From Gammaproteobacteria bacterium (GTDB lineage: Bacteria > Pseudomonadota > Gammaproteobacteria > S012-40): DNA of 36,986 nucleotides. Below the pieces are notes generated by a model. It saw only the letters and a program-made list of their open reading frames with translations, did not search any database and was not told the DNA's origin. Each line of letters opens with the position of its first letter. Position 1 is the first letter of the stretch. A program made the position numbers and the translations under genes. The stretch covers positions 1 through 36,986 of the forward strand of contig CAKKRP010000119.1 of NCBI GenBank assembly GCA_919902765.1. The letters are read 5' to 3'. Shown here piece by piece: positions 18,586 through 27,234 of the stretch.

Positions 18586-19352
18586 TAGATGCGCGAGCGA
18601 TCATCGACCCCAAGGCGCGTATCGGAAATAACGTAAGTGTTGGTCCCTACGCCGTGATAGGTGCCGACGTGGAAATCGGTGACGACACGGTTGTCGGCCC
18701 GCATACCGTGATACGTGGGCCGACACGTATCGGCAAACAAAATAAAATCTTCCAATTTACATCCCTGGGCGACGCGCCGCAGGATAAAAAATATCACGGC
18801 GAACCCACCGTTTTGGAAATCGGAGATCGCAATTCAATTCGTGAATTTTGCACAATTAATCGTGGCACAACGCAGGATGTCGGTGTAACGCGCATCGGCA
18901 ACGACAATTGGATTATGGCGTATGTACACATCGCCCATGATTGCCAAGTGGGCAATCACTGTACATTTGCGAATGCCAGTTCCTTAGCGGGGCACGTGTC
19001 GGTAGGCGACTACGCTATTTTGGGCGGGTTCACCTTGGTACATCAATTTTGTACTCTGGGCGCGCATAGTTTTACGGCCATGGGCAGTGTTATCGCCAAG
19101 GATGTCCCGACCTATGTAATGGTGTCTGGCAATCCTGCGCATGCCCATGGCCTCAATAGCGAAGGACTCAAACGCCGTGGGTTTAGCGCCCAGGTTTTGC
19201 AACATTTGAGACGTGCGTATAAAGTGATTTATCGGGCGGGTAATACCATTGATCAGGCGCAAGAACAGTTAAAAACGATGCTAGACGAGTGCCCGGAAAT
19301 CGCGCCGATATTGAATTTTTTGCAACAATCCATACGCGGTATCGTGCGTTAA
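18582..19352 (+). CDS. lpxA: UDP-N-acetylglucosamine acyltransferase
   Basis: It performs the first, reversible step of lipid A synthesis, moving a hydroxyacyl chain from ACP to UDP-GlcNAc. The GTG at 18582 overlaps the fabZ stop and begins at the first residue matched by E. coli LpxA, giving 256 residues (E. coli 262). A left-handed beta helix of hexapeptide repeats fills the first ~180 residues. The catalytic histidine is H119 in [11 protein letters not shown], and [10 protein letters not shown] starts the C-terminal helical part. A GGAGAGG lies about eleven bases upstream. An earlier GTG at 18558 would add eight unconserved residues. Confidence 0.97.
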   Translation: MIDARAIIDPKARIGNNVSVGPYAVIGADVEIGDDTVVGPHTVIRGPTRIGKQNKIFQFTSLGDAPQDKKYHGEPTVLEIGDRNSIREFCTINRGTTQDVGVTRIGNDNWIMAYVHIAHDCQVGNHCTFANASSLAGHVSVGDYAILGGFTLVHQFCTLGAHSFTAMGSVIAKDVPTYVMVSGNPAHAHGLNSEGLKRRGFSAQVLQHLRRAYKVIYRAGNTIDQAQEQLKTMLDECPEIAPILNFLQQSIRGIVR

Positions 19353-19397
19353 TACAACTATTGTAAGCGGCTCTCAACACACTCTGGTAACCCGATT

Positions 19398-20534
19398 ATG
19401 TTACGTATCGGTATAGTGGCGGGTGAGGTATCCGGCGATATCCTGGGTGCCGGGCTCATTAAAGAACTCAAAGCGCTTTATCCCGATGCCGTATTTGAGG
19501 GCATCGGCGGCCCCTTAATGCAGGCGCAGGGTTGTCGTAGTCTTTTTTCTATGGATAGATTAGCGGTCATGGGCCTGATCGGGCCGCGCCGGCTATGTGA
19601 ATTGTTATCGATACGCAGACAATTGCGTCATTATTATTTATCGAATCCTCCTCAAATATTCGTAGGCATAGACGCGCCTGATTTCAATTTAGGATTAGAA
19701 AAAAAATTGCATGCGGCGGGGATAAAAACGGTGCATTATGTGAGCCCGTCGGTGTGGGCGTGGCGACGTTATCGCATACGCAAAATACGCAAAGCCGTGG
19801 ATATGATGTTGACACTGTTGCCATTTGAGGCCGCGTTTTATCGTGGGGCGGGCGTGCCCGTCACCTTCGTCGGACATCCTATGGCGGATCACATCCCTAT
19901 GCACACGGATCGCGATGCCGCACGCGCCGCCTTGAATCTTGCGCCGGATGCGGAAATCATCGCGCTGTTGCCGGGCAGCCGTATGAGCGAAGTAAAATAC
20001 CTTGCGTCTGCAATGTTGGCGGCCGCGCGTTGGTGTTTAAAAAAGCGCCCGAATTTGCAATTTGTCGCGCCGTTTGCAAATGCGCATACGCGACAATATT
20101 TTGAGCAGTTGCAGATACAACAGTATAACGAATTGCCGATCACCTTAGTGGACGGGCGTTCGCAACTGGTGATAGCGGCGGCCGACGTTGTAATACTCGC
20201 GTCGGGTACCGCAACCTTAGAAACCGCGCTTTTAAAGCGACCTATGGTAGTCACCTATAAAATGGGCGCGTTCGGTTTTTGGGTATATAAATCGTTGGTT
20301 AAAGTCGCGTTTGTGGCCTTACCGAATTTGTTAGCGGGGCGCGCGCTTGTTCCGGAATTATTGCAAGATGCGGCGACCCCCGAGGCTTTGGGTGAGGCCG
20401 CGCTGGAATATTTGCGCGATCCTACGCGTAAACTCGCGACACAACAAGCATTTGAATCTATGCATATGCAATTGCGCTGTGCCGCAGACACAACCGCAGC
20501 GCATGCAGTCGCGCAGCTAATGGGAGCAACATGA
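19398..20534 (+). CDS. lpxB: Lipid-A-disaccharide synthase
   Basis: It joins UDP-diacylglucosamine to lipid X to form the lipid A disaccharide (glycosyltransferase family 19), at the inner face of the inner membrane. The 378-residue product (E. coli 382) contains [13 protein letters not shown] at the N-terminus, the [10 protein letters not shown] block, LLPGSRMSE for UDP binding, and [11 protein letters not shown] near the end. It starts 45 bases after lpxA, one of the longer gaps in the cluster. The stop is in an ATGATG that also holds the rnhB start. Confidence 0.97.
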   Translation: MLRIGIVAGEVSGDILGAGLIKELKALYPDAVFEGIGGPLMQAQGCRSLFSMDRLAVMGLIGPRRLCELLSIRRQLRHYYLSNPPQIFVGIDAPDFNLGLEKKLHAAGIKTVHYVSPSVWAWRRYRIRKIRKAVDMMLTLLPFEAAFYRGAGVPVTFVGHPMADHIPMHTDRDAARAALNLAPDAEIIALLPGSRMSEVKYLASAMLAAARWCLKKRPNLQFVAPFANAHTRQYFEQLQIQQYNELPITLVDGRSQLVIAAADVVILASGTATLETALLKRPMVVTYKMGAFGFWVYKSLVKVAFVALPNLLAGRALVPELLQDAATPEALGEAALEYLRDPTRKLATQQAFESMHMQLRCAADTTAAHAVAQLMGAT

Positions 20535-21142
20535 TGAACGAATCGCAGATCATCGCCGGTGTGGACGAAGTAGGGCGCGGGCCGTTGGCCGGGCCGGTGG
20601 TCACAGCGGCAGTCATCCTGGATCCAAATCGGCCGATCCCGGGATTGGCCGATTCAAAAAAATTGAGCGCATCGCAGCGCGAAAAATTGGCGGTATTGAT
20701 AAAAGCACACGCCTTGGCGTGGGCGGTCGGCCGCGCCGAGATTGCCGAGATCGATAGTATCAATATTCTGCACGCCACGATGCTGGCGATGCGGCGAGCA
20801 GTGGAGGGTTTGAAATTACGTCCCGATTTGGTATACGTTGATGGCAATCGTTGTCCGGCGTTGGATTGTCGTTGTGTCGCCATCGTTAAAGGAGATACAA
20901 GCGTGCCTTCTATCAGCGCGGCGTCTATATTGGCCAAAGTCACACGCGATCATGAAATGTGTGTTTTGGATCAACAGTTTCCCGGTTATGGGTTTGCGCA
21001 ACACAAAGGTTATGGCACTGCGCAACATTTAGCGGCCTTACGCGTACAAGGCGTGAGCGCGATTCATAGACGCACTTTCGAACCGGTAAAATCGCTGTTG
21101 TTAACGGTTAGTGTTGGTGTGAGCGCGAATGACCTTGCGTAA
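20531..21142 (+). CDS. rnhB: Ribonuclease HII
   Basis: It cuts RNA in RNA-DNA hybrids, including single ribonucleotides misincorporated in DNA. The 203-residue product (E. coli 198) has the catalytic [13 protein letters not shown] with D12 and E13, YVDGNRCP, and [18 protein letters not shown] with the remaining acidic ligand. Two ATG codons overlap the lpxB stop (20531 and 20534). The second is better placed from GGGAGC; the difference is one residue. Sitting between lpxB and dnaE is the usual gammaproteobacterial order. Confidence 0.96.
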   Translation: MMNESQIIAGVDEVGRGPLAGPVVTAAVILDPNRPIPGLADSKKLSASQREKLAVLIKAHALAWAVGRAEIAEIDSINILHATMLAMRRAVEGLKLRPDLVYVDGNRCPALDCRCVAIVKGDTSVPSISAASILAKVTRDHEMCVLDQQFPGYGFAQHKGYGTAQHLAALRVQGVSAIHRRTFEPVKSLLLTVSVGVSANDLA

Positions 21143-21168
21143 TTTGCAGGGTATTCGGGGGTGAAAAT

Positions 21169-24100
21169 ATGACGAATCAATTTGTGCATTTGCGCATACA
21201 CACGGAATATTCTCTGGTGGATGGATTGGTGCGCATAGACGACCTGATGAAGTCCGCTGCGCTTGCAGGTATCCCTGCGCTGGCGATGACCGACCAGTCC
21301 AACATGTTCGGCATGGTGAAATTTTACAAGGCGGCGTTGAGCGCCGGCATCAAACCCATTTTAGGCGTAGACGTTTGGATATCTCACCAGGAAGACTCGC
21401 AGCAATTACATAAACTGCTATTGATATGTCAAGATGCGCCGGGCTATAAGTCGCTCACGCAATTGGTGTCACGCAGTTATATTGAAGGTCAACAACGTGG
21501 ATTTCCTGTCTTGGATGCAACTTGGTTTAAGGGCAACACCACAGGATTAATTGCGCTGTCGGGCGGTCGATTAGGGGATGTCGGGCAACAGTTATTGGCG
21601 GGCAACTCGCAACAAGCGCAGAAATATTTAAATTTTTGGATGGAATTATTTCCGCAGCGTTATTTTGTAGAAGTTCAACGCACCGGACGCGAACGTGAAG
21701 AAGAATATATCGCCCTCGCGGTGCCGCTGGCGGTCCGTTGCGGTGCGCCGGTGGTGGCGACAAACGATGTGGTCTTCATCGAAAGCGCCGATTTTGACGC
21801 CCATGAAGCGCGCGTATGCATACACGAAGGGCGGACATTGGACGACCCGCGCCGCGCCAAAAACTATTCGCCGCAGCAATATTTGCGCACCCCGACGGAA
21901 ATGGCCGAATTATTTTCAGATCTACCCGAGGCGTTAATTAATAGCGTAGAAATCGCCAAACGGTGTAATCTGGCCTTGACGTTGGGAAAAAATTATTTGC
22001 CGGATTTTCCGGTGCCTCCCGGCATGAATGCGGATACGTTCTTTCGCGCCCAAGCGGTGCGAGGCCTGGAAGATCGTCTTAATATATTGTTTGATAAGAA
22101 AAATACGCAATTTTCCACATTGCGAAAACCCTATGACGATCGTTTAGTTTTAGAGATGGATGTCATCATTAAAATGGGTTTTACGGGTTATTTTTTAATC
22201 GTCGCGGATTTTATTCAGTGGTCTAAACAAAACGGTATCGCCGTCGGCCCGGGCCGTGGTTCCGGTGCCGGGTCGTTGGTGGCGTATGCGCTTACGATTA
22301 CGGATCTCGATCCCATCAAATACGATTTGTTATTCGAACGGTTTTTGAATCCGGAACGCGTCTCCATGCCGGATTTCGACGTGGATTTTTGCATGGAAAA
22401 ACGTGATCGCGTTATCGAATATGTCGCCCAAAAATATGGACGTGACAGAGTTTCGCAGATTATCACCTATGGATCTATGGCCGCTAAGGCGGTGGTGCGT
22501 GATTGCGGTCGCGTCTTGGGTTATCCTTACGGGTTTGTAGATCAAATCGCTAAAATGATACCTATGGAGTTGGGTATCACGTTGGAAAAAGCGATACAGG
22601 AGCCGCAGTTCAAAGAGCGTTTAGAAAAAGAAGAAGACGTGCGCACCGTCATAGAATTAGCGATGAAATTGGAAGGCCTCACGCGCAACGCCGGTAAGCA
22701 CGCCGGTGGAGTGGTCATCGCACCATCGCAATTGACCGATTTTACGCCGCTATATTGTGAAACCGGCGGCGGCGGTTTGGTGACGCAGCTAGACAAGGAC
22801 GATGTAGAGTCCGTAGGACTTGTGAAATTCGATTTTCTAGGCTTGCGCACGCTTACGATCATCGATTGGGCGGTGAAGGAAATAAATCGCATTCGGACAC
22901 GCCAAAATGAATCGGCATTGGATATACTGCTGATACCGCTCGATGATAAACGCGCGTTCGATTTGCTCAAGGCCTGCGATACCACGGCGGTTTTTCAGCT
23001 CGAATCGCGTGGCATGAAGGATTTGATCAAGCGCCTGCAACCCGATTGTTTTGAAGATATCATCGCGTTAGTCGCCTTGTTCCGTCCCGGTCCGCTGCAA
23101 TCGGGCATGGTCGATGACTTTATAAATCGCAAACATAAACGCGCCAGAGTGGAATACCCGCATCCGGCATTGGAACCCGTATTGAAGCCGACGTACGGCG
23201 TTATTTTGTACCAAGAACAGGTGATGCAAATCGCGCAAGTGTTGGCCGGTTACACCTTGGGCGCGGCCGATTTATTGCGGCGCGCGATGGGCAAAAAGAA
23301 GCCGGAAGAAATGGCCTTGCAGCGCGAAATATTCACCAAGGGGGCGTTGGCGAACGGTGTGGCGGCGACGCTGGCGAATTATATTTTCGACTTGATGGAG
23401 AAATTTGCGGGCTACGGGTTTAATAAATCCCATTCCGCCGCCTATGCCTTAGTGTCCTATCAAACGGCGTGGTTAAAAGCGCATTATCCGGCGGCGTTTA
23501 TGGCGGCGGTTTTATCGGCGGATATGGATAATACCGATAAGGTCGTGACGTTGATCGATGAATGCGCGCGTATGAAACTCAAATTGTTGCCGCCCAGCAT
23601 TAATGTGTGCGAACACATGTTCAAGGCCAATGACGACAAAACCGTTTACTACGGATTAGGCGCGATCAAAGGCATGGGGCAAGCGGCCGTTGAAGCGATT
23701 TTGGGTGAGCGTGAACGCGCGGGCGGGTTTACAAATTTGTTTGAATTTTGTCAACGTATCGATTTAAAAAAATTGAATCGACGCACGCTGGAAACACTGG
23801 TGCGTTCCGGGGCAATGGATGAAATCGGACCGAATCGCGCGACACTGATGCAGTCGATGACCATGGCCTTGCAGCGCGCCGAACAAAATGCGCGTGACCA
23901 AAATACCGGTCAGAATGATTTATTCGGCATGGACATGAAAATAATTGCGACCGACAGCGATGGCGCATACGAAAAGGTGGAAGATTGGCCGGAGGCGCAA
24001 CGCTTAGAGGGCGAAAAAGAAACCTTGGGTTTGTACTTGAGCGGTCATCCGATTGAGTGCTATCAAACTGAACTCGCGAATATCGTCAGTTGCCGCATCG

Positions 24101-24624
24101 TAGACATACGTCCGGTATTGAATCAATCTATGGTCGTCGCAGGCCTGATTGTCGGTTTGCGCATTATGAAAACCAAGCGCGGAGACCGGATGGCCTTCGT
24201 CACGCTGGATGATCGTAGCGGGCGCGTGGAGTTGGCGGTGTTTGCCGATATTTTTGCAAAATATCGCGATCTGATCGTCGATGACAAATTGCTCATCGTG
24301 GAAGGCGACGTGAGTGTGGATGAGTATTCGGGCGGTTTTCGCATGAGCGCGAAGGCGGTGTACGACATCGATCAGGCCAGGCAAAAATACGCCAAGCGCC
24401 TGGTGATCGCCATAGACAACCACGGCGGCGCGGCGATCCCCCATTTGATAGACACGCTAGGGCCTTATCGCAACGGCGCCTGCCCGATTTATGTCGAATA
24501 TGCGTCGGCCGAGGCGTCGGCCCGCCTAGCCCTCGGCGATGCATGGCGCATCAAACCTACAGACGAACTACTGAATCGCTTGAAGCGCCTACCAGGGGTG
24601 CAGGCGTTGCGCTTGGACTACTAG
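21169..24624 (+). CDS. dnaE: DNA polymerase III alpha subunit
   Basis: It is the catalytic replicative polymerase. The 1151-residue product (E. coli 1160) begins with a PHP domain (FVHLRIHTEYSLVDGL), continues with the polymerase core where D404 and D406 of PDFDVDFCMEKRD and D555 of VKFDFLGLRTL are the catalytic aspartates, then the GRGSGAGSLVAYAL and KSHSAAYALVSYQTA blocks, a helix-hairpin-helix region, and an OB fold around residues 970-1060. A GGGGGTGA precedes the ATG. No truncation or frameshift is seen. Confidence 0.98.
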   Translation: MTNQFVHLRIHTEYSLVDGLVRIDDLMKSAALAGIPALAMTDQSNMFGMVKFYKAALSAGIKPILGVDVWISHQEDSQQLHKLLLICQDAPGYKSLTQLVSRSYIEGQQRGFPVLDATWFKGNTTGLIALSGGRLGDVGQQLLAGNSQQAQKYLNFWMELFPQRYFVEVQRTGREREEEYIALAVPLAVRCGAPVVATNDVVFIESADFDAHEARVCIHEGRTLDDPRRAKNYSPQQYLRTPTEMAELFSDLPEALINSVEIAKRCNLALTLGKNYLPDFPVPPGMNADTFFRAQAVRGLEDRLNILFDKKNTQFSTLRKPYDDRLVLEMDVIIKMGFTGYFLIVADFIQWSKQNGIAVGPGRGSGAGSLVAYALTITDLDPIKYDLLFERFLNPERVSMPDFDVDFCMEKRDRVIEYVAQKYGRDRVSQIITYGSMAAKAVVRDCGRVLGYPYGFVDQIAKMIPMELGITLEKAIQEPQFKERLEKEEDVRTVIELAMKLEGLTRNAGKHAGGVVIAPSQLTDFTPLYCETGGGGLVTQLDKDDVESVGLVKFDFLGLRTLTIIDWAVKEINRIRTRQNESALDILLIPLDDKRAFDLLKACDTTAVFQLESRGMKDLIKRLQPDCFEDIIALVALFRPGPLQSGMVDDFINRKHKRARVEYPHPALEPVLKPTYGVILYQEQVMQIAQVLAGYTLGAADLLRRAMGKKKPEEMALQREIFTKGALANGVAATLANYIFDLMEKFAGYGFNKSHSAAYALVSYQTAWLKAHYPAAFMAAVLSADMDNTDKVVTLIDECARMKLKLLPPSINVCEHMFKANDDKTVYYGLGAIKGMGQAAVEAILGERERAGGFTNLFEFCQRIDLKKLNRRTLETLVRSGAMDEIGPNRATLMQSMTMALQRAEQNARDQNTGQNDLFGMDMKIIATDSDGAYEKVEDWPEAQRLEGEKETLGLYLSGHPIECYQTELANIVSCRIVDIRPVLNQSMVVAGLIVGLRIMKTKRGDRMAFVTLDDRSGRVELAVFADIFAKYRDLIVDDKLLIVEGDVSVDEYSGGFRMSAKAVYDIDQARQKYAKRLVIAIDNHGGAAIPHLIDTLGPYRNGACPIYVEYASAEASARLALGDAWRIKPTDELLNRLKRLPGVQALRLDY

Positions 24625-24641
24625 TAGGGTCGCGCTATAAT
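24613..24641 (+). promoter_or_regulatory. Candidate accA promoter
   Basis: TTGGAC (24613-24618, at the dnaE 3' end), 17 bases, then a perfect TATAAT (24636-24641). The predicted RNA start is near 24648, about 40 bases before accA. The -35 matches only partly, but -10 and spacing are ideal. Confidence 0.55.
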
Positions 24642-24687
24642 CAACATCATCGCCTCATCCCCATTGAGCTGCACATAGGTACAGACT

Positions 24688-25650
24688 ATGAATTTGAATT
24701 TTCTTGAGTTTGAACGACCGATTGCCGAATTAGAGGCCAAGATCGAAGAATTACGCTATGTCGGCAGCGATGCCGAAATCAACCTTTCCGAGGAGATTCA
24801 TCGCCTTGAGCAAAAGGGCGAGGCACTGAAAAAAACGATCTATTCGTCGCTTACCGCGTGGCAAATTTCCCAAATGGCGCGCCATCCACAACGGCCGTAT
24901 TCATTGGATTACATCGAACGCATTTTTACGCATTTTGACGAGCTGCATGGGGATCGCAGTTTTGGCGACGATGCAGCGATCGTGACCGGCATAGCGCGGC
25001 TGGATGGCAAACCGGTGGCCGTCATCGGTCACCAAAAAGGTCGTGACACCAAAGAGAAGATCCGCCGCAATTTTGGTATGCCCCGTCCCGAAGGCTATCG
25101 CAAGGCCCTGCGTATCATGAAGATGGCCGAGCGCTTTCATTTACCGGTGATCACCTTTATCGACACGCCCGGCGCCTATCCCGGTGTTGGGGCGGAAGAA
25201 CGCGGGCAGAGCGAGGCCATCGCGCATAATTTACAAGTCATGTCCCAGTTGCGCACCCCCATCATCTGCACCGTGATCGGCGAGGGCGGGTCCGGCGGCG
25301 CGTTGGCCATAGGCGTTGGCGACCGCGTGATGATGTTGCAATACACGACGTATTCAGTGATCTCTCCCGAAGGCTGCGCATCCATTTTGTGGAAAAGCGC
25401 AGAGAAGGCCAGCGAGGCGGCGGAAGTCATGGGCATTACCGCAGAGCGCTTGTTACAACTTGGCCTGATAGACCAGATCATCGAGGAACCCCTAGGGTCA
25501 GCGTATCGGGACGTGGATCGCACGGCGGGCAATATCCGTACGGCCTTACAAGAAAATGTTGATCGGCTGAGCTCCATGAGCATCGACAAACTCTTAGATA
25601 CTCGTTATAAGCGCTTGATGCAACACGGAAATTACAAGACCAACGGGTAG
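24688..25650 (+). CDS. accA: Acetyl-CoA carboxylase carboxyltransferase alpha subunit
   Basis: With AccD it transfers the carboxyl group from biotin-BCCP to acetyl-CoA, giving malonyl-CoA. The 320-residue product (E. coli 319) starts [20 protein letters not shown] as in the family, has the [13 protein letters not shown] block, the [17 protein letters not shown] segment, and the oxyanion region [15 protein letters not shown]. It is preceded by its own promoter candidate, so expression may be partly independent of dnaE. The tilS start follows eight bases after the stop codon. Confidence 0.98.
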   Translation: MNLNFLEFERPIAELEAKIEELRYVGSDAEINLSEEIHRLEQKGEALKKTIYSSLTAWQISQMARHPQRPYSLDYIERIFTHFDELHGDRSFGDDAAIVTGIARLDGKPVAVIGHQKGRDTKEKIRRNFGMPRPEGYRKALRIMKMAERFHLPVITFIDTPGAYPGVGAEERGQSEAIAHNLQVMSQLRTPIICTVIGEGGSGGALAIGVGDRVMMLQYTTYSVISPEGCASILWKSAEKASEAAEVMGITAERLLQLGLIDQIIEEPLGSAYRDVDRTAGNIRTALQENVDRLSSMSIDKLLDTRYKRLMQHGNYKTNG

Positions 25651-25657
25651 CATAGGC

Positions 25658-27043
25658 ATGCCTACGACAGGCGCGCCGCAGGGTACCTCTTACAGCCCTG
25701 CAATACTTGCGCAAGCCCTTGATAAAATTAGAAAAACCCATCAATTGGCGATGCCGCGCAGGCTCTGTATCGCCTATAGCGGCGGGTTGGACACCCGTGC
25801 GCTACTGCATAGTATTAATGAAATCAAATACTTACAGCCGATAATGAATGTCAATATTTTGGCGTTTCACGTGAATCATAGGCTATCCACTGCCGCCGCC
25901 GAGTGGGAGCAAACGTGTGCGCAGATTTGCTTAGACTACGCCATTCCCTTTGAGAGTACGCAGGTGCAGGTCGCGCACGGGCCGGGTTTGAGCATTGAGG
26001 AGCAGGCCCGCGCGGCCCGTTACGCCGCCATCGCCACGCGCGTACGCGCCGGTGATTGGTGGCTCACCGCCCATCATCAGGATGATCAAGCGGAGACCTT
26101 GTTGTTGCAATTATTGCGTGGTGCGGGGTCGCGGGGCTTGGCGGCCATGCCGGAGGTGCAAGCCTTAGGCGAGGGTTGGCTGATCAGGCCCTTGCTGCAG
26201 GTCACGCGCGCGCAACTCGCGCAGTACGCGTTACAAAACAACCTGGCTTGGATAGAAGACCCGAGTAATCGCGATGAGCGATTTGCGCGTAATTTTCTAC
26301 GCCATCGGGTGTTGCCGACGCTTGCAGCGCGCTGGCCCGGATATGCGGCGACCTTGGGGCGCTCCGCACAATTGGCGGCGGAAGCGGCCCAATTGGCGGA
26401 CGACTTGGCCGCGCTGGATATGGCGCGCTGTGGGGCCGAGCGACCGAACGTATTGCGAGTTGATGCGCTACTTAGCTTGCCCGCGCATCGCTTGTCCAAC
26501 GTATTAGTGTATTGGTTGCGCACAGTCGGTTTGCCCGCCCCTTATCGAGTCCACATCGAGCACATCATTAACCAAGTGCTAAAGGCAGTGGGCGATGCCA
26601 CCCCCAAAGTGGCATGGCCGGGGGCCGACGTTAGACGTTATGCGCAGCGCCTATACGCCATGCCCCCCTTGGTTCCTCCCCCCAAACATTGGAGCGCGAA
26701 CTGGGATGGCCACACGGCACTGGAAATTCCTGGGTCGGGAAGTGTGTCTGCAGGCGCGGCAATCGGGGAAGGGCTAAAGGCGCAGTCCATGACCTCACCG
26801 GTGGAGGTGCGTTTACGCAGCGGTGGCGAGCGCATGCAACTGCCGCGTCGCGCCGGGCACCATTTGCTAAAACACTTATTCCAAGAAGCCCGGATACCGC
26901 CGTGGCAACGCGCCAGTGTGCCCTTGGTGTATGTCGAGGGCGAGTTGGCCTGTGTTCCAGGGATAGGGGTGGCGGAGGGGTACGCGGCGGGCGCGGGAGA
27001 ACCGGGTATTGTGATTGAATGGTTGCCACGCGTTGGCTGGTAG
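25658..27043 (+). CDS. tilS: tRNA(Ile)-lysidine synthetase
   Basis: It modifies C34 of the tRNA-Ile CAU anticodon to lysidine using ATP and lysine, switching decoding to AUA. The 461-residue product (E. coli 432) has the ATP PP-loop as YSGGLDTRALL near residue 45, with Thr where Ser is usual, then AHHQDDQAETLLLQLLRGAG and PSNRDERFARNFLRH, and a C-terminal tRNA-binding domain with LRSGGERMQLPRRAGHH and LKHLFQEARIPPWQR. It is the last housekeeping gene before the accessory island and appears intact. Confidence 0.95.
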   Translation: MPTTGAPQGTSYSPAILAQALDKIRKTHQLAMPRRLCIAYSGGLDTRALLHSINEIKYLQPIMNVNILAFHVNHRLSTAAAEWEQTCAQICLDYAIPFESTQVQVAHGPGLSIEEQARAARYAAIATRVRAGDWWLTAHHQDDQAETLLLQLLRGAGSRGLAAMPEVQALGEGWLIRPLLQVTRAQLAQYALQNNLAWIEDPSNRDERFARNFLRHRVLPTLAARWPGYAATLGRSAQLAAEAAQLADDLAALDMARCGAERPNVLRVDALLSLPAHRLSNVLVYWLRTVGLPAPYRVHIEHIINQVLKAVGDATPKVAWPGADVRRYAQRLYAMPPLVPPPKHWSANWDGHTALEIPGSGSVSAGAAIGEGLKAQSMTSPVEVRLRSGGERMQLPRRAGHHLLKHLFQEARIPPWQRASVPLVYVEGELACVPGIGVAEGYAAGAGEPGIVIEWLPRVGW

Positions 27044-27102
27044 GCGTATGCACTGCACGCGCCGTGCCCGCGCATCACACACCGAAACGTAAAAGTTTTT
27101 GT

Positions 27103-27132
27103 TTGACAAGTTGCGAATAGGGGCATTATAGT
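27103..27132 (+). promoter_or_regulatory. Strong sigma-70 promoter candidate for the Rhs gene
   Basis: A perfect TTGACA (27103-27108) is followed by TTATAG at 17 bases or TATAGT at 18 bases (ending 27132). The transcript would have a ~95-base leader ending in the AGGGAGGG Shine-Dalgarno (27224-27231) four bases before the ATG at 27235. The leader can form a weak GTCGC/GCGAC stem (27139-27143 with 27169-27173). I see no gene in the 191 bases between tilS and this ORF. Confidence 0.7.
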
Positions 27133-27234
27133 CCCATCGTCGCATGGCGGCGGTATTCGAAGTTCTGCGCGACAAGCTCGTGCAATCAAATAGCAGCGGT
27201 AGCAATAAAAACGGTAAAAAAACAGGGAGGGAAT

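Noticed and set aside
22542..22985. 147-codon minus-strand frame inside dnaE
   Set aside because: It is fully antisense to a conserved gene, without a ribosome site or recognisable product. Other long antisense frames (tsf, glnD, tilS) were rejected for the same reason.
25780..25812. Broken ATP loop in TilS because SGGLDS reads SGGLDT
   Set aside because: Thr for Ser is conservative and the rest of the gene is intact, so loss of function is not supported.
27044..27234. tRNA gene behind the strong promoter after tilS
   Set aside because: I looked for an acceptor stem, T loop and CCA pattern downstream of 27132 and found none; the promoter leads straight to the Rhs ribosome site.
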